64,000 bases of DNA from an uncultured Aquimarina sp. (GTDB lineage Bacteria > Bacteroidota > Bacteroidia > Flavobacteriales > Flavobacteriaceae). The notes under the pieces are model-generated. The model saw only the letters and a program-made list of their open reading frames with translations, was not told the DNA's origin and ran no database searches. The position numbers were made by a program, and so were the translations under genes. Positions 1-8,776 of this stretch are shown here, in pieces (position 1 is the first letter of the stretch; every line of letters begins with the position of its first letter). The stretch covers positions 310,001-374,000 of the forward strand of contig NZ_CANLOZ010000006.1 in assembly GCF_947492965.1 (NCBI RefSeq). Reading direction: 5' to 3'.

Positions 1-867
1 CATTGGGTTCATCATACCGCCCATTTGTTGAGCAAGCACAAATCCCATTCCCATTCCCATTCCTGCACCAGCAGTACCACCTTCATTGGCAGCGGCAGCT
101 TCTATAGCTTTTGCAGTTTTGAATTTAGCTAATTTGTCAAGATCTAGCTTGTCAATTCTACTATACTCGAAGATTTCTTTTTTAAGATCCTCAGGCATGG
201 AAACATTCTCAATAAAGAATTTTTCTAATGAGATACCTACTGAGTTAAACTCAGGTTGCATCACTTCTTTACATGTTTCCGATAATTCTGTAGTATTTGC
301 AGCATATAATTCTATTGGAAAATTAGCTTCTCCTACAGTATCTGTAAAACGGGTTGAAATTAAACTTTTTAGATGTTCATTTATCTCAAAACTAGTAAAG
401 TTAGCATCTGTACCTACAATATCAACAATAAACTTACCTGGATCATTAATTTTAAAAGCATACGTTCCGAAAGCTCTAATCTCTACTAAACCAAAACGAT
501 CATCATTTAAAGTGATAGGGTTTTTAGTTCCCCATTTTTCATCCGTAAAAAGTCGGGTATTTACAAAATATACCTCTGCTTTAAACGGGCTATTAAAACC
601 ATATTTCCAACCTTTTAATGTAGTAAGAATAGGAAGATTTTGAGTGTTTAAGGTATACGTTCCTGGCTCAAATACATCTGCGAGTTGACCTTCATTTACA
701 AAAACTGCAGTTTGCCCTTCTCTTACAATAAGTTGAGCACCATTTTTTATTTCGTTTTGATATCTTTCGAAGCGATGAACAATCGTGTCCTGTGTATTGT
801 CTAACCATTCTACGATATCTATAAATTCATTACTTAGCTTTTTCTTTATTTCGTCAAAAATTCCCAT
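1..867 (-). CDS. SPFH-domain protein (YdjI / virion-core-like family), 3' end cut off
   Basis: The reading frame starts at ATG (867-865) and stays open for 289 codons to the window edge, so the C-terminus is missing. The protein begins MGIFDEIKKKLSN and has no signal peptide. The motif LIVREGQTAVFVNEGQ followed by FEPGTYTL, then a long beta/alpha region, is typical of the SPFH (band 7) family related to B. subtilis YdjI, which forms membrane-associated scaffolds. The visible end is a glycine/methionine-rich linker (GAGMGMGMG, QQMGGMMNPM). In this family such a linker is usually followed by a zinc-ribbon tail, which would lie outside the window. The family assignment is from recognised motifs and the cellular role is inferred. 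Confidence 0.8.
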   Translation of the reverse strand, partial: MGIFDEIKKKLSNEFIDIVEWLDNTQDTIVHRFERYQNEIKNGAQLIVREGQTAVFVNEGQLADVFEPGTYTLNTQNLPILTTLKGWKYGFNSPFKAEVYFVNTRLFTDEKWGTKNPITLNDDRFGLVEIRAFGTYAFKINDPGKFIVDIVGTDANFTSFEINEHLKSLISTRFTDTVGEANFPIELYAANTTELSETCKEVMQPEFNSVGISLEKFFIENVSMPEDLKKEIFEYSRIDKLDLDKLAKFKTAKAIEAAAANEGGTAGAGMGMGMGFVLAQQMGGMMNPM

Positions 868-950
868 CGGTGAGTTGATTTAAAATTCGTGTTCTAAAAC
901 TACGAAATAGGATGGTTGTGTAAAAATTAATTTTCATTTAATTCCTGTTT

Positions 951-984
951 AAAAACCCCAATATCATGGATATATCAGGGTTTT
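951..984 (-). terminator. Possible intrinsic terminator after the lipoprotein gene
   Basis: AAAACCC (952-958) pairs with GGGTTTT (978-984), and a nested ATATC/GATAT hairpin (961-965/969-973) lies in the loop. Read on the minus strand the stem ends in GGGGTTTTT. It sits about 60 bp past the stop of the lipoprotein gene at 1047. The stem is AT-rich, so it would be a moderate terminator. Confidence 0.45.
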
Positions 985-1046
985 AATGCATAATTAAGGG
1001 GTAGTCGGATAATCAGAGGGTAAAAATTCTGATGTTACCTAATTAC

Positions 1047-1592
1047 TCATAAAGGAACTACTTCTGTATTTTGATTGTCAATATAAATATTCAAAGATTT
1101 GGTAATTGTATTAGCAGAGCTATCCAATCCTCCATAATCGCGAACTAAAAAAGAGAAAGATATACTTACAGCATTTCCATTGGTTACTATTTTTCCAGCT
1201 ACTATATTTCCTGTTAACGGATTCGTTTCATTTCCATCCCAATAAACTAGACTACTAAGAAAAGAGATAGATGTAGTTTCCCAAGGTGATGGGATTTCTG
1301 TAGAAAACTCTATATAATCATGTGGATATTGCCATGAAATTCGCTCTACACCACCGCTATCGGCTCCAGAAAAGATAAAATCATAGGTAGTATCAGATCG
1401 TAAATTTAGTTGTAAGCTTGTAAAATCGTCATCTTGTGTAAAGGTGCGATTAAAGCCATCTCCAGAAATATTAAAGGAAAATGTTGGAGCAGTGTTATCT
1501 GTTTCAGGAATTTCCGTTTCACAAGAAATCAGAAAGGATATAATGACTATTGAAACTATTCTTTGGGTATTTTTTAAAAAGTCTGTTTTCAT
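1047..1592 (-). CDS. Uncharacterised lipoprotein
   Basis: About 181 residues. A basic start (MKTDFLKNTQR) and a hydrophobic stretch end in the lipobox LISC, so the mature protein should be lipid-anchored through that cysteine. The rest is rich in Ser, Thr, Asn and aromatic residues and looks like a beta-sandwich surface domain. I recognise no family. ATG at 1592 is preferred to an in-frame GTG one codon upstream (1595). Directly upstream, ACACTAAGTTT and AAACTTAATGT (minus strand, 1594-1623) can fold into an 11-bp stem with one G-U pair abutting the start codon, which could reduce translation. It is a single gene between the ABC ATPase gene and the SPFH gene. Confidence 0.75.
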   Translation of the reverse strand: MKTDFLKNTQRIVSIVIISFLISCETEIPETDNTAPTFSFNISGDGFNRTFTQDDDFTSLQLNLRSDTTYDFIFSGADSGGVERISWQYPHDYIEFSTEIPSPWETTSISFLSSLVYWDGNETNPLTGNIVAGKIVTNGNAVSISFSFLVRDYGGLDSSANTITKSLNIYIDNQNTEVVPL

Positions 1593-1674
1593 CACATTAA
1601 GTTTTACTATTTAAACTTAGTGTAAATAAAAGTATTTAGGTAAACATCGAGATGGAATGTTGATATTCAGTTTT

Positions 1675-3363
1675 TTATAACCCCTTAGGGATTGCATCGA
1701 TCAGTTTTTGAGTATATGATTTCTCAGGATTTTCATAAATGAAATCGGCATCTCCTTTTTCTTCAATTTTACCATTATTCATTACTAATAACTGATCGGA
1801 CATATATTTAACTACTGCAAGATCATGAGAAATGAAGATATAAGTAAATCCAAATTTTTCTTTTAGTTCGTTTAACAAGTTTAATACTTGCGCCTGAACT
1901 GAAATATCTAAAGCACTCACGGATTCATCACAAATGATTAGTTTAGGTTGGAGTGCTATTGTTCTTGCAATTCCAATTCTCTGTCGTTGACCTCCACTAA
2001 ATTCATGAGGGTATCTATTAAAATAAGATGGGTTCAATCCTACTCGTTCTAAAAGGCTCAGTACTTTTTCTTTTCGCTCCGTATCGTTATCGTACAGTTT
2101 ATGAGCTTTCATAGGCTCTAGAATAGCTTTGCCAACGGTTAATCTAGGGTTTAGGGAAGCAAAAGGATCCTGAAATATTAATTGTATTTCCTTTCGTAAA
2201 TTTCGAATTTGAGAAGATGAAACTTTAGTTAAATCCTGACCGCGATATAGAATTTCTCCTTGGTTAGCTTTTTGTAATTGTAATATTGTATTTCCCAAGG
2301 TAGATTTTCCACAGCCAGATTCTCCAACAAGTCCCAAGGTTTCTCCTTCGAATAACTGAAAGCTAACATCATCAACAGCTTTGAATTCTTTCTTACCAAA
2401 TAACCCTATTTTGGTGAAAAAAGATTTTTCTACATTTTTTACTTCTAATAAAGGAGGTTTACTATATAGTTTTTTGTGTAGTTGTTCGCGATCTTCTTTA
2501 CTAATTAACTGTATTTTCTTCTTCTCTTTACTAAGATAATCGGTTATGGTAGGTAATTCTTTAAATCGCACATCTAGCGACGGTCTGGCCGAAATCAAAG
2601 CTTTGGTATAGTCTTGTTGAGGATTCTTAAATATTTCTTGAGTTGCACCATATTCTACCATTTTTCCTTGGTATACAACTAATACGTTATCTGCTATTTC
2701 GGAAACTAATGACAAATCATGAGAAATAAACAGAATGCTCATTTCAAATTCCTTTTGGAGTTCTTTGAGTAACGCAATGATTTCTTTTTGTACGGTTACA
2801 TCTAAAGCTGTAGTCGGTTCGTCTGCAATTAGTAATTTGGGCTTGCAGGCAATAGCCATGGCAATCATGATACGCTGTTTCTGACCGCCACTAAGTTCAT
2901 GAGGATATGAATTATAGGCTCTAGAAATATCAGGAAGTTTTACTTTTTCGAATAAAGAAAGTACTTCGTTTTTTGCCTCAGATTTTGATATTTTAGTATG
3001 CTGTAAAAGAATTTCAATTACCTGTTTCCCACATTTCATAGAAGGATTTAAAGAACTCATAGGTTCTTGAAAAATCATAGCAATTTCATTACCACGAAGA
3101 GATCGAAGTTTTGATGGATCTAAATCTAGTAAGGATTCATTCTTGTATAAAATAGTCCCAGAAACAGAAGCAATTTTAGCAGGAAGTAAACCCATAATGG
3201 CTAATGAGGTAACTGATTTTCCGCTTCCAGATTCCCCTACAACTCCTAAAATCTCATTAGATTTGATATCAAACGAAAGATCATATAATACCTGAGTTTC
3301 ATTTTTTTGATTAGAAAAAGAAACATTGAGATTTTTAATAGAGAGTATTGAGGAAGTATCCAT
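1675..3363 (-). CDS. Peptide/nickel-type ABC transporter ATPase with two fused nucleotide-binding domains
   Basis: 562 residues holding two complete ABC ATPase domains, as in YejF/GsiA or a DppD-DppF fusion. Domain 1 has Walker A GESGSGKS (43-50), signature LSGGQ (157-161) and Walker B LLIADEP (177-183). Domain 2 has Walker A GESGCGKS (347-354), signature FSGGQRQR (455-462) and Walker B LIICDES. Each domain is followed by the oligopeptide-transporter C-terminal extension (NPQQDYTKAL, NPEKSYTQKL). It should energise uptake of peptides or similar solutes at the inner membrane. No permease or binding-protein gene lies nearby, so its partners must be elsewhere. The second domain has Ser where the first has Pro after Walker B (DES versus DEP), a common variant in this family. 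Confidence 0.9.
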   Translation of the reverse strand: MDTSSILSIKNLNVSFSNQKNETQVLYDLSFDIKSNEILGVVGESGSGKSVTSLAIMGLLPAKIASVSGTILYKNESLLDLDPSKLRSLRGNEIAMIFQEPMSSLNPSMKCGKQVIEILLQHTKISKSEAKNEVLSLFEKVKLPDISRAYNSYPHELSGGQKQRIMIAMAIACKPKLLIADEPTTALDVTVQKEIIALLKELQKEFEMSILFISHDLSLVSEIADNVLVVYQGKMVEYGATQEIFKNPQQDYTKALISARPSLDVRFKELPTITDYLSKEKKKIQLISKEDREQLHKKLYSKPPLLEVKNVEKSFFTKIGLFGKKEFKAVDDVSFQLFEGETLGLVGESGCGKSTLGNTILQLQKANQGEILYRGQDLTKVSSSQIRNLRKEIQLIFQDPFASLNPRLTVGKAILEPMKAHKLYDNDTERKEKVLSLLERVGLNPSYFNRYPHEFSGGQRQRIGIARTIALQPKLIICDESVSALDISVQAQVLNLLNELKEKFGFTYIFISHDLAVVKYMSDQLLVMNNGKIEEKGDADFIYENPEKSYTQKLIDAIPKGL

Positions 3364-3445
3364 AAATTCAAAGCTAAGTAAATTTAGTTAATTCTTAGAA
3401 TTAAAAGCAAGTTGTTATGAAAGCAAACCAATACTGAAGCTGCAG

Positions 3446-3466
3446 TTTTTGGTGTGATATTTGCTA
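3446..3466 (+). promoter_or_regulatory. Sigma-54-like (-24/-12) promoter for the histidine kinase
   Basis: TTTGGTGTGATATTTGCT contains GG (3451-3452) and GC (3463-3464) separated by exactly 10 bp. This is the hallmark of the sigma-54 consensus TGGYRYR-N4-TTGCW. The kinase ATG is 24 bp further on, leaving a short leader. The match is by eye only, and AT-rich DNA can give such matches by chance. Confidence 0.4.
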
Positions 3467-3488
3467 TCTTTACGATTCAAAGAATACT

Positions 3489-4958
3489 ATGAAGCTTACC
3501 AAACTATCCCTTAGAACAAGGATTTTTATTTCAATGACAGTGCTAGTTCTGTTGGCTTCGGTTTTGGTAGCCGCCATTACAGTGTATCAATACAAAGAAG
3601 AGGCAGAAGAATACCATCGCGAACGACTAGAAAGAAAGGAAGAGCGGATAAAAATAGCTATCAATAATGTGTTGCTTAGTACTACATACCCTGTTCTTGA
3701 AGAGAATATTGCTTTAATTTTTAGAGAGAAAAAGAAGATTAACCAAATCTCATATGAACATGCATTACCAATAAATATTTATGATTTATCTGGTAAGTTG
3801 TTAGTGAAATCAGAAGAAACTTTCGTTAATGATACCGTAGATCGAGTTTTAGACAAGCGTATTATCGATACTTTGGGAAACGGATATGAAAGAAGGTATT
3901 TAGGTGTTTCTGAAAAAAATGGAGAACATTTTCTATCCTCATATACATACATCAAAGACAATAAATCAAAACCTTTAGCCATACTTAATTTACCGTATTT
4001 GGAAGATGACAATTTTTTTTCTAGAGAATTATGGGAATCTTTAAAAAGACTTGGGCAGGTATATTTATTGATGTTGTTGATTGCTATTATTTTAGCATAC
4101 TTTCTCTCCAAATACATTACACGTTCTCTAAAAACAATTTCTGATACTATTGATCAAACACGATTGGATAAACGAAACAAACGAATACGTATTGGTGATT
4201 CTAGTGATGAGATTTATTCATTGGTAAATGCCTACAACAGTATGATTGATGAGTTGGAGGAAAGTGCTGCAATGTTGGCAAAGAGTGAGCGAGAGGCTGC
4301 TTGGAGAGAGATGGCAAAGCAAGTAGCGCACGAAATTAAAAACCCACTAACACCCATGCGTTTAACTGTACAGAGTTTTGAGCGAAAATTTAATCCAAGT
4401 GATCCTAATATTGAGCAAAAAGTAAAGGAATATAGTGATACGTTGATTCAACAGATAGATACTATGAGTTCTATAGCTTCTGCCTTTTCTAACTTTGCGC
4501 AAATGCCAGCACAGAAGAGTGAGACATTGAACGTGGTAAAGATTGTGGGACTTGCGTTGGATATATTTAATGAAGGATATATAGTTTTTCCTTCAGAAAA
4601 AGAAGAGATTATTGCAAAGTTTGATAGAACACAACTAATCCGAGTGGTTACAAATTTGGTGAAAAACGCCATACAGGCAATATCCGAAGATCAAACACCT
4701 AAAATTATTGTGAATGTCTTTACAGAAAAAGATGATGTAGTAATTACTGTGGCTGATAACGGAGTAGGTATTTCTGAGGAAAATAAGAAGAAAATCTTTG
4801 AGCCAAAATTTACTACTAAAAATAGTGGTATGGGATTGGGGCTAGGAATGGTAAAAAATATTGTGGAAACCTATAACGGAAGTATTACCTTTACATCACA
4901 AGAAGGAAAAGGAACTGTTTTTAAGGTGAAGTTTCCAAAAATAAAGTCAGATCTATAA
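3489..4958 (+). CDS. NtrY-like sensor histidine kinase
   Basis: 489 residues. Transmembrane helix 1 is at about 12-32, a roughly 155-residue extracytoplasmic sensor follows, and transmembrane helix 2 is at 189-209. HAMP spans about 210-262. The HisKA domain has the phospho-acceptor in HEIKNPLTPMRL (His281). The ATPase domain has an N-box (NLVKNAIQA, 389-397), G1 DNGVG (423-427) and G2 GMGLGLGM (447-454). The sequence around His281 (HEIKNPLTPM) is characteristic of NtrY-type kinases. All catalytic residues are present. No response regulator is adjacent, so its partner is distant. The sigma-54-like promoter upstream fits an NtrY/NtrX-type circuit, but the signal sensed is unknown. Confidence 0.88.
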   Translation: MKLTKLSLRTRIFISMTVLVLLASVLVAAITVYQYKEEAEEYHRERLERKEERIKIAINNVLLSTTYPVLEENIALIFREKKKINQISYEHALPINIYDLSGKLLVKSEETFVNDTVDRVLDKRIIDTLGNGYERRYLGVSEKNGEHFLSSYTYIKDNKSKPLAILNLPYLEDDNFFSRELWESLKRLGQVYLLMLLIAIILAYFLSKYITRSLKTISDTIDQTRLDKRNKRIRIGDSSDEIYSLVNAYNSMIDELEESAAMLAKSEREAAWREMAKQVAHEIKNPLTPMRLTVQSFERKFNPSDPNIEQKVKEYSDTLIQQIDTMSSIASAFSNFAQMPAQKSETLNVVKIVGLALDIFNEGYIVFPSEKEEIIAKFDRTQLIRVVTNLVKNAIQAISEDQTPKIIVNVFTEKDDVVITVADNGVGISEENKKKIFEPKFTTKNSGMGLGLGMVKNIVETYNGSITFTSQEGKGTVFKVKFPKIKSDL

Positions 4959-4970
4959 AAGACTAAACCT

Positions 4971-5177
4971 GTGAAAGAGTATAAGCTAGAATCATTGATT
5001 TATTATTCTAAACTAACTAGAGATAAAGAGCATATCCTAAAAGCATCTTCAAAGGATATTCAAGAAAAATTAGATGAGTATTCTAAAGAGGGATGGAGAT
5101 TGGTGTCTACTGATGTAGAAGATTTTGGGATCGGAATGTATTTTTACTTATACTTCGAGAGAGATCGAAAATACTAA
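4971..5177 (+). CDS. DUF4177 small protein
   Basis: 68 residues with a GTG start 12 bp after the kinase stop, so probably co-transcribed with it. The pattern MKEYKLESLIYY, then LDEYSKEGWRLVSTDVE, then an aromatic strand (MYFYLYFERD) matches DUF4177, a small alpha/beta fold of unknown function. The conserved EGWRLVS is clear. No signal peptide or membrane segment is seen. The DUF assignment is from the motif and the function is unknown. Confidence 0.7.
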   Translation: MKEYKLESLIYYSKLTRDKEHILKASSKDIQEKLDEYSKEGWRLVSTDVEDFGIGMYFYLYFERDRKY

Positions 5178-5195
5178 ACAAACAATAGAAATATA

Positions 5196-5975
5196 ATGTA
5201 TACTAACATTCTCACATCTTATAATGAAGGTGTAACTACAATTACAATCAATCGACCATCAAAACTTAATGCATTAAACAAAGAAACTATTCAGGAATTG
5301 CACGATGCTTTTGATGCTGCAAATAAAGATGCCAAAACTAAAGTAATTATTGTTACTGGAAGCGGTGAAAAAGCCTTTGTAGCTGGTGCTGATATTAGTG
5401 AATTTGCGAATTTTTCGGTGGAACAAGGAGGTCAATTGGCAGCTAAGGGACAAGAATTATTATTTGATTTTGTAGCTAATCTTTCTACACCTGTAATTGC
5501 AGCTGTTAATGGATTCGCACTTGGCGGTGGGTTAGAATTAGCAATGGCAGCACATTTTAGAGTTGCTAGTGATAATGCCAAAATGGGATTGCCAGAAGTA
5601 TCACTTGGTGTGATACCAGGATATGGAGGGACTCAAAGATTACCACAATTAATTGGTAAAGGAAGAGCTATGGAAATGATTATGACAGCAGGGATGGTGG
5701 ATGCTAATCAAGCATTAAATTATGGTTTAGTGAATCATGTAGTTTCTCAGGAAGAATTAATTCCTCTTGCCGAAAAATTAGCCAGTAAAATTATGAGAAA
5801 TTCTTCGGTAGCAATAGGAGCAGCAATACATGCTGTAAATGCTGCTTATGAAGATGGTGTAAATGGTTTTACAACAGAAATTCAAGAGTTTGGAAAATGT
5901 TTTGGAACCTTGGACTTTAAAGAAGGAACAACGGCATTCTTGGAAAAGAGAAAAGCTGATTTTCCCGGTAAATAA
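5196..5975 (+). CDS. Enoyl-CoA hydratase/isomerase (crotonase family)
   Basis: 259 residues, the usual length for the family. It hydrates trans-2-enoyl-CoA to 3-hydroxyacyl-CoA in fatty-acid beta-oxidation or a related pathway. The oxyanion-hole segments are AFVAGADISEF (60-70) and NGFALGGGLELAM (105-117). Both catalytic glutamates of true hydratases are present, Glu114 (GGGLELAM) and Glu134 (GLPEVSLG), followed by the signature IPGYGGTQRLP. It starts 18 bp after the DUF4177 gene. No other beta-oxidation gene is adjacent, so the exact substrate cannot be told from sequence. Confidence 0.88.
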   Translation: MYTNILTSYNEGVTTITINRPSKLNALNKETIQELHDAFDAANKDAKTKVIIVTGSGEKAFVAGADISEFANFSVEQGGQLAAKGQELLFDFVANLSTPVIAAVNGFALGGGLELAMAAHFRVASDNAKMGLPEVSLGVIPGYGGTQRLPQLIGKGRAMEMIMTAGMVDANQALNYGLVNHVVSQEELIPLAEKLASKIMRNSSVAIGAAIHAVNAAYEDGVNGFTTEIQEFGKCFGTLDFKEGTTAFLEKRKADFPGK

Positions 5976-5980
5976 AAGAG

Positions 5981-6538
5981 GTGATACATCATACCTTATA
6001 TTTCGTTTTCTCCATTTTGTTTTTGGTTTTACCCAGTTATGGACAAGATGAAAATAATATACCTACAAATCCTCAAGATTCGATATCGAATCTTGAGGGT
6101 GTTAAAGCTAGAGGATATTCCAGTACTTACAAAAGATTCTCGATTAGAGCAGGAGCTGGTTTTCAAGACTCTTTTTATTCAGAAATAGGGATAGCGCGTC
6201 ATAGATGTACCTATAGTGATGTTGGGTTTTTTGCGAATGATTATTATCTTTCTTTCGCTTGGAATTTATCTTCAAACGATGATATTTTTAGTTTAAAAAC
6301 AGGTTATCAAATCAATATAATACCGTTGTTGGCATTGGGACTAGAAACTAAATATCAAACAAATTTTAGTGAAAATGATCTTGTAATTACTCCAAAAATC
6401 GGTTTAGGTATTTTTGGTGATATTTATTTATTTTATGGATATAATATATCCACTAATAATTATCCTTTTCCAGATATTGGGAAGCATCAATTTTCTGTTA
6501 TTTTAAATATACATAAGAACTTTTTACGTTATTTATAA
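5981..6538 (+). CDS. Small secreted or outer-membrane-type protein, unknown
   Basis: 185 residues with a GTG start only 5 bp after the enoyl-CoA hydratase stop. The N-terminus (HTLYFVFSILFLVLPSYGQ) is a signal peptide with probable cleavage after SYGQ. The mature part has alternating aromatic and polar stretches (SFAWNLSSN, LGLETKYQTNFS, YLFYGYNIST) that read as beta-hairpins of a small outer-membrane barrel. No family is recognised. Its last 10 bp overlap the convergent end of nadD. Confidence 0.65.
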   Translation: MIHHTLYFVFSILFLVLPSYGQDENNIPTNPQDSISNLEGVKARGYSSTYKRFSIRAGAGFQDSFYSEIGIARHRCTYSDVGFFANDYYLSFAWNLSSNDDIFSLKTGYQINIIPLLALGLETKYQTNFSENDLVITPKIGLGIFGDIYLFYGYNISTNNYPFPDIGKHQFSVILNIHKNFLRYL

Positions 6539-7110
6539 AAGTTCATTTCATCGATATATTCCCATACCTCTTTTGGTAGTAATGGTCTTATATTTTTGGC
6601 TTCTGGAATTGCTTTACGTATAAAAGTGGAAGATATCTCCATAATAGGAGCATTAATTCTATGAATTTTTGGGTGATCTTTGAATTGATGTTCTGTCACT
6701 CCTTCAGAAATTCGAGGGTACACATATAGATGATGATTCTCTAGAATCACCTCGTAATTTTTCCACTTATGAAAACTTTTAAGGTTATCTTCTCCCATAA
6801 TCAAATGAAATATATCATTGGGATACTTTTCCTGAAGATGTGCAAGGGTATGAACCGTATAATTAGGCTGAGGTAATTTAAACTCAATATCACTGGGACG
6901 TAATTTAGGATAAGATTCTGTGGCGCGATAGACCATCTCTAAACGATGATTATTATCTAATAGTGAGTTTTTCTTTTTAAATGGATTATGAGGAGTAACT
7001 ACCATCCAAATTTCATCCAGATCAGAATATTCAGCCATATGATTAGCAATTGCTAAATGACCAATATGGATAGGATTAAATGTTCCGAAGTATAAACCTA
7101 TTTGTTTCAT
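6529..7110 (-). CDS. nadD: Nicotinate-nucleotide adenylyltransferase
   Basis: 193 residues. NadD transfers AMP from ATP to nicotinate mononucleotide in NAD synthesis in the cytoplasm. The nucleotidyltransferase signature GTFNPIHIGHLA (9-20) carries the HxGH motif, and ISSTFIRKAI near the C-terminus is the conserved ISSTxIR motif. HLIMGEDNLKSFHKWK is the typical NadD core. It follows gmk and yicC on the same strand, an order often seen in Bacteroidota. A pair of hairpins (7111-7148) fills the gap in front of its start codon. Confidence 0.95.
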   Translation of the reverse strand: MKQIGLYFGTFNPIHIGHLAIANHMAEYSDLDEIWMVVTPHNPFKKKNSLLDNNHRLEMVYRATESYPKLRPSDIEFKLPQPNYTVHTLAHLQEKYPNDIFHLIMGEDNLKSFHKWKNYEVILENHHLYVYPRISEGVTEHQFKDHPKIHRINAPIMEISSTFIRKAIPEAKNIRPLLPKEVWEYIDEMNFYK

Positions 7111-7148
7111 GAAAAATGATAATTTTTCATTCCCTTGAAGAAGGGAAT
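7111..7148. repeat. Two adjacent hairpins between gmk and nadD, REP-like
   Basis: GAAAAAT (7111-7117) pairs with ATTTTTC (7122-7128) across loop GATA. Directly next to it, ATTCCCTT (7129-7136) pairs with AAGGGAAT (7141-7148) across loop GAAG. The second hairpin has the layout CATTCC-N3-GAAG-N3-GGAAT also seen in the palindromic element at 49753-49838. It sits within the gmk-nadD transcript, touching the nadD start codon. Confidence 0.6.
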
Positions 7149-7164
7149 ATATTCATTATAAGTT

Positions 7165-7737
7165 TTATCCTAAAATAAATTTTTTAACCAAATGCAGCAC
7201 TTCTTCCTTGGCTTTTTCTAAATCATCATTAGTTACGATAGCGTCAAATTGAGGCGCAGTAGCCATTTCTGTAGAGGCTTTGGCCACACGCATATTGATT
7301 TTATCTTCTGATTCTGTTTTACGTTTTTTTAAACGAATTTTTAATTCTTCAATACTCGGAGGTTTTATAAAAATAGCCAATGTGCGATCTGGATAAATTC
7401 TTTTAATATCTAATCCACCAACAACATCAATATCAAAAATTACATGTTTTCCTTTGTCCCAGATGCGTTGTACTTCCGTTTTTAGTGTTCCGTAAAAATT
7501 GTCTCGATATACTTCTTCCCACTCTAAAAACTCATCTGCTTTAATCTTGTCTTTAAACTCTCTTAGTGATAAAAAATAATAATCTTTTCCATGTATTTCT
7601 CCTCCACGAGGTTCTCGAGAAGCAGCAGATATAGAGAAATCAAGATTTAATTCCTCTTTATGAAGTAAATATTTAACTAATGTAGTTTTACCACTACCGG
7701 AAGGAGCAGATAGTACGATAAGTTTTCCTTGTTTCAT
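7165..7737 (-). CDS. gmk: Guanylate kinase
   Basis: 190 residues, normal for Gmk, which converts GMP and ATP to GDP and ADP. The P-loop is SAPSGSGKTT (10-19). The GMP-binding region SAASREPRGGEIHGKDYYF and the segment FLEWEEVYRDNFYGT are as in known guanylate kinases. It lies between yicC and nadD on the same strand with gaps of about 75 and 55 bp, suggesting one operon in the order yicC-gmk-nadD. Confidence 0.96.
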   Translation of the reverse strand: MKQGKLIVLSAPSGSGKTTLVKYLLHKEELNLDFSISAASREPRGGEIHGKDYYFLSLREFKDKIKADEFLEWEEVYRDNFYGTLKTEVQRIWDKGKHVIFDIDVVGGLDIKRIYPDRTLAIFIKPPSIEELKIRLKKRKTESEDKINMRVAKASTEMATAPQFDAIVTNDDLEKAKEEVLHLVKKFILG

Positions 7738-7813
7738 TTATATAAATTTTACCAATAGGGTAAAGAATTCGTTTATTTATCGATTTGTTGATTAGAATAT
7801 GATAAACAAATAC

Positions 7814-8674
7814 TTATAAAATATTGAGCAATTGTTCTTTAATCTTCTCTAATTCGTCTTTCATCTGTACCACCAATTGTTGCATTGGTGCATAATTAGA
7901 TTTACTACCAATTGTATTGATTTCTCTTCCGATTTCTTGAGTTATGAAACCTAATTTCTTACCATTAGAATCTTTTGTATTTATGGTAGTTGTAAAATAT
8001 TCCAGATGATTTGCTAGTCTTACCTTTTCTTCGGTGATATCAAATTTTTCTAGATAATATACAAGTTCTTGCTCAAATCGATTTTCATCTACTTGTTCCT
8101 TTAACTCGGATACCGCTTTATGTAATCGTTCTCTAACAGATTCCATGCGTTCAGGGTCTATTTTGATTACTTTTTGTAATAGCTCTCCAATATTTTCGAT
8201 CCTAATCTTGAAGTCTTTTTCTAGTGCTTTTCCTTCATCATTTCGATAACTCTCTATAGCATCTAGTGCATCGTTTAGACCTTTTGTTATAGCAACAAAT
8301 TCTTCTTCATCAATCTCAGCACGTTCTGTTTTTAAAGCATCAGGCATGCGTACAGCCATTTTTATGATTTCTAGCCTATCACCTGGGTTATGAATAGATT
8401 CTAATTGCTTAACATAATCCATTAAAATATCTTTGTTGATTTTAGTGGAATTTTCTTCACCGGTTACCTCTACGTATAAGCTAAAATCTACTTTTCCTCT
8501 TACCAATGTTTTGGCGATGGTCTTGCGCATTTCTAACTCTTTTTCTCGGTATTGAGAAGGTATCCTAGCATTTAAATCTAGATTTTTACTGTTAAGAGAT
8601 TTTACTTCTATTGTGATTTTCTTTGTGGGTAGTTGAAGGATCGACTTCCCAAAACCTGTCATGGATTTAATCAT
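7814..8674 (-). CDS. YicC family endoribonuclease-like protein
   Basis: 286 residues. The start MIKSMTGFGK is the classic YicC N-terminus, and the C-terminus with KLGFITQEIGREINTIGSKSN is the DUF1732 half of the family. E. coli YicC is an endoribonuclease acting on RNA. Here it directly precedes gmk, a conserved link. No membrane segment or signal is seen. The family is certain; the RNase role is carried over from E. coli. Confidence 0.92.
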   Translation of the reverse strand: MIKSMTGFGKSILQLPTKKITIEVKSLNSKNLDLNARIPSQYREKELEMRKTIAKTLVRGKVDFSLYVEVTGEENSTKINKDILMDYVKQLESIHNPGDRLEIIKMAVRMPDALKTERAEIDEEEFVAITKGLNDALDAIESYRNDEGKALEKDFKIRIENIGELLQKVIKIDPERMESVRERLHKAVSELKEQVDENRFEQELVYYLEKFDITEEKVRLANHLEYFTTTINTKDSNGKKLGFITQEIGREINTIGSKSNYAPMQQLVVQMKDELEKIKEQLLNIL

Positions 8675-8776
8675 ATGCTTATATCGGTACTCGGTTAAAA
8701 AATTACACGAAGATACGAACTAATTGTGAATGAAGAATTAGGAATATAAATAGATAAGTGTAAACACTATAAAATC

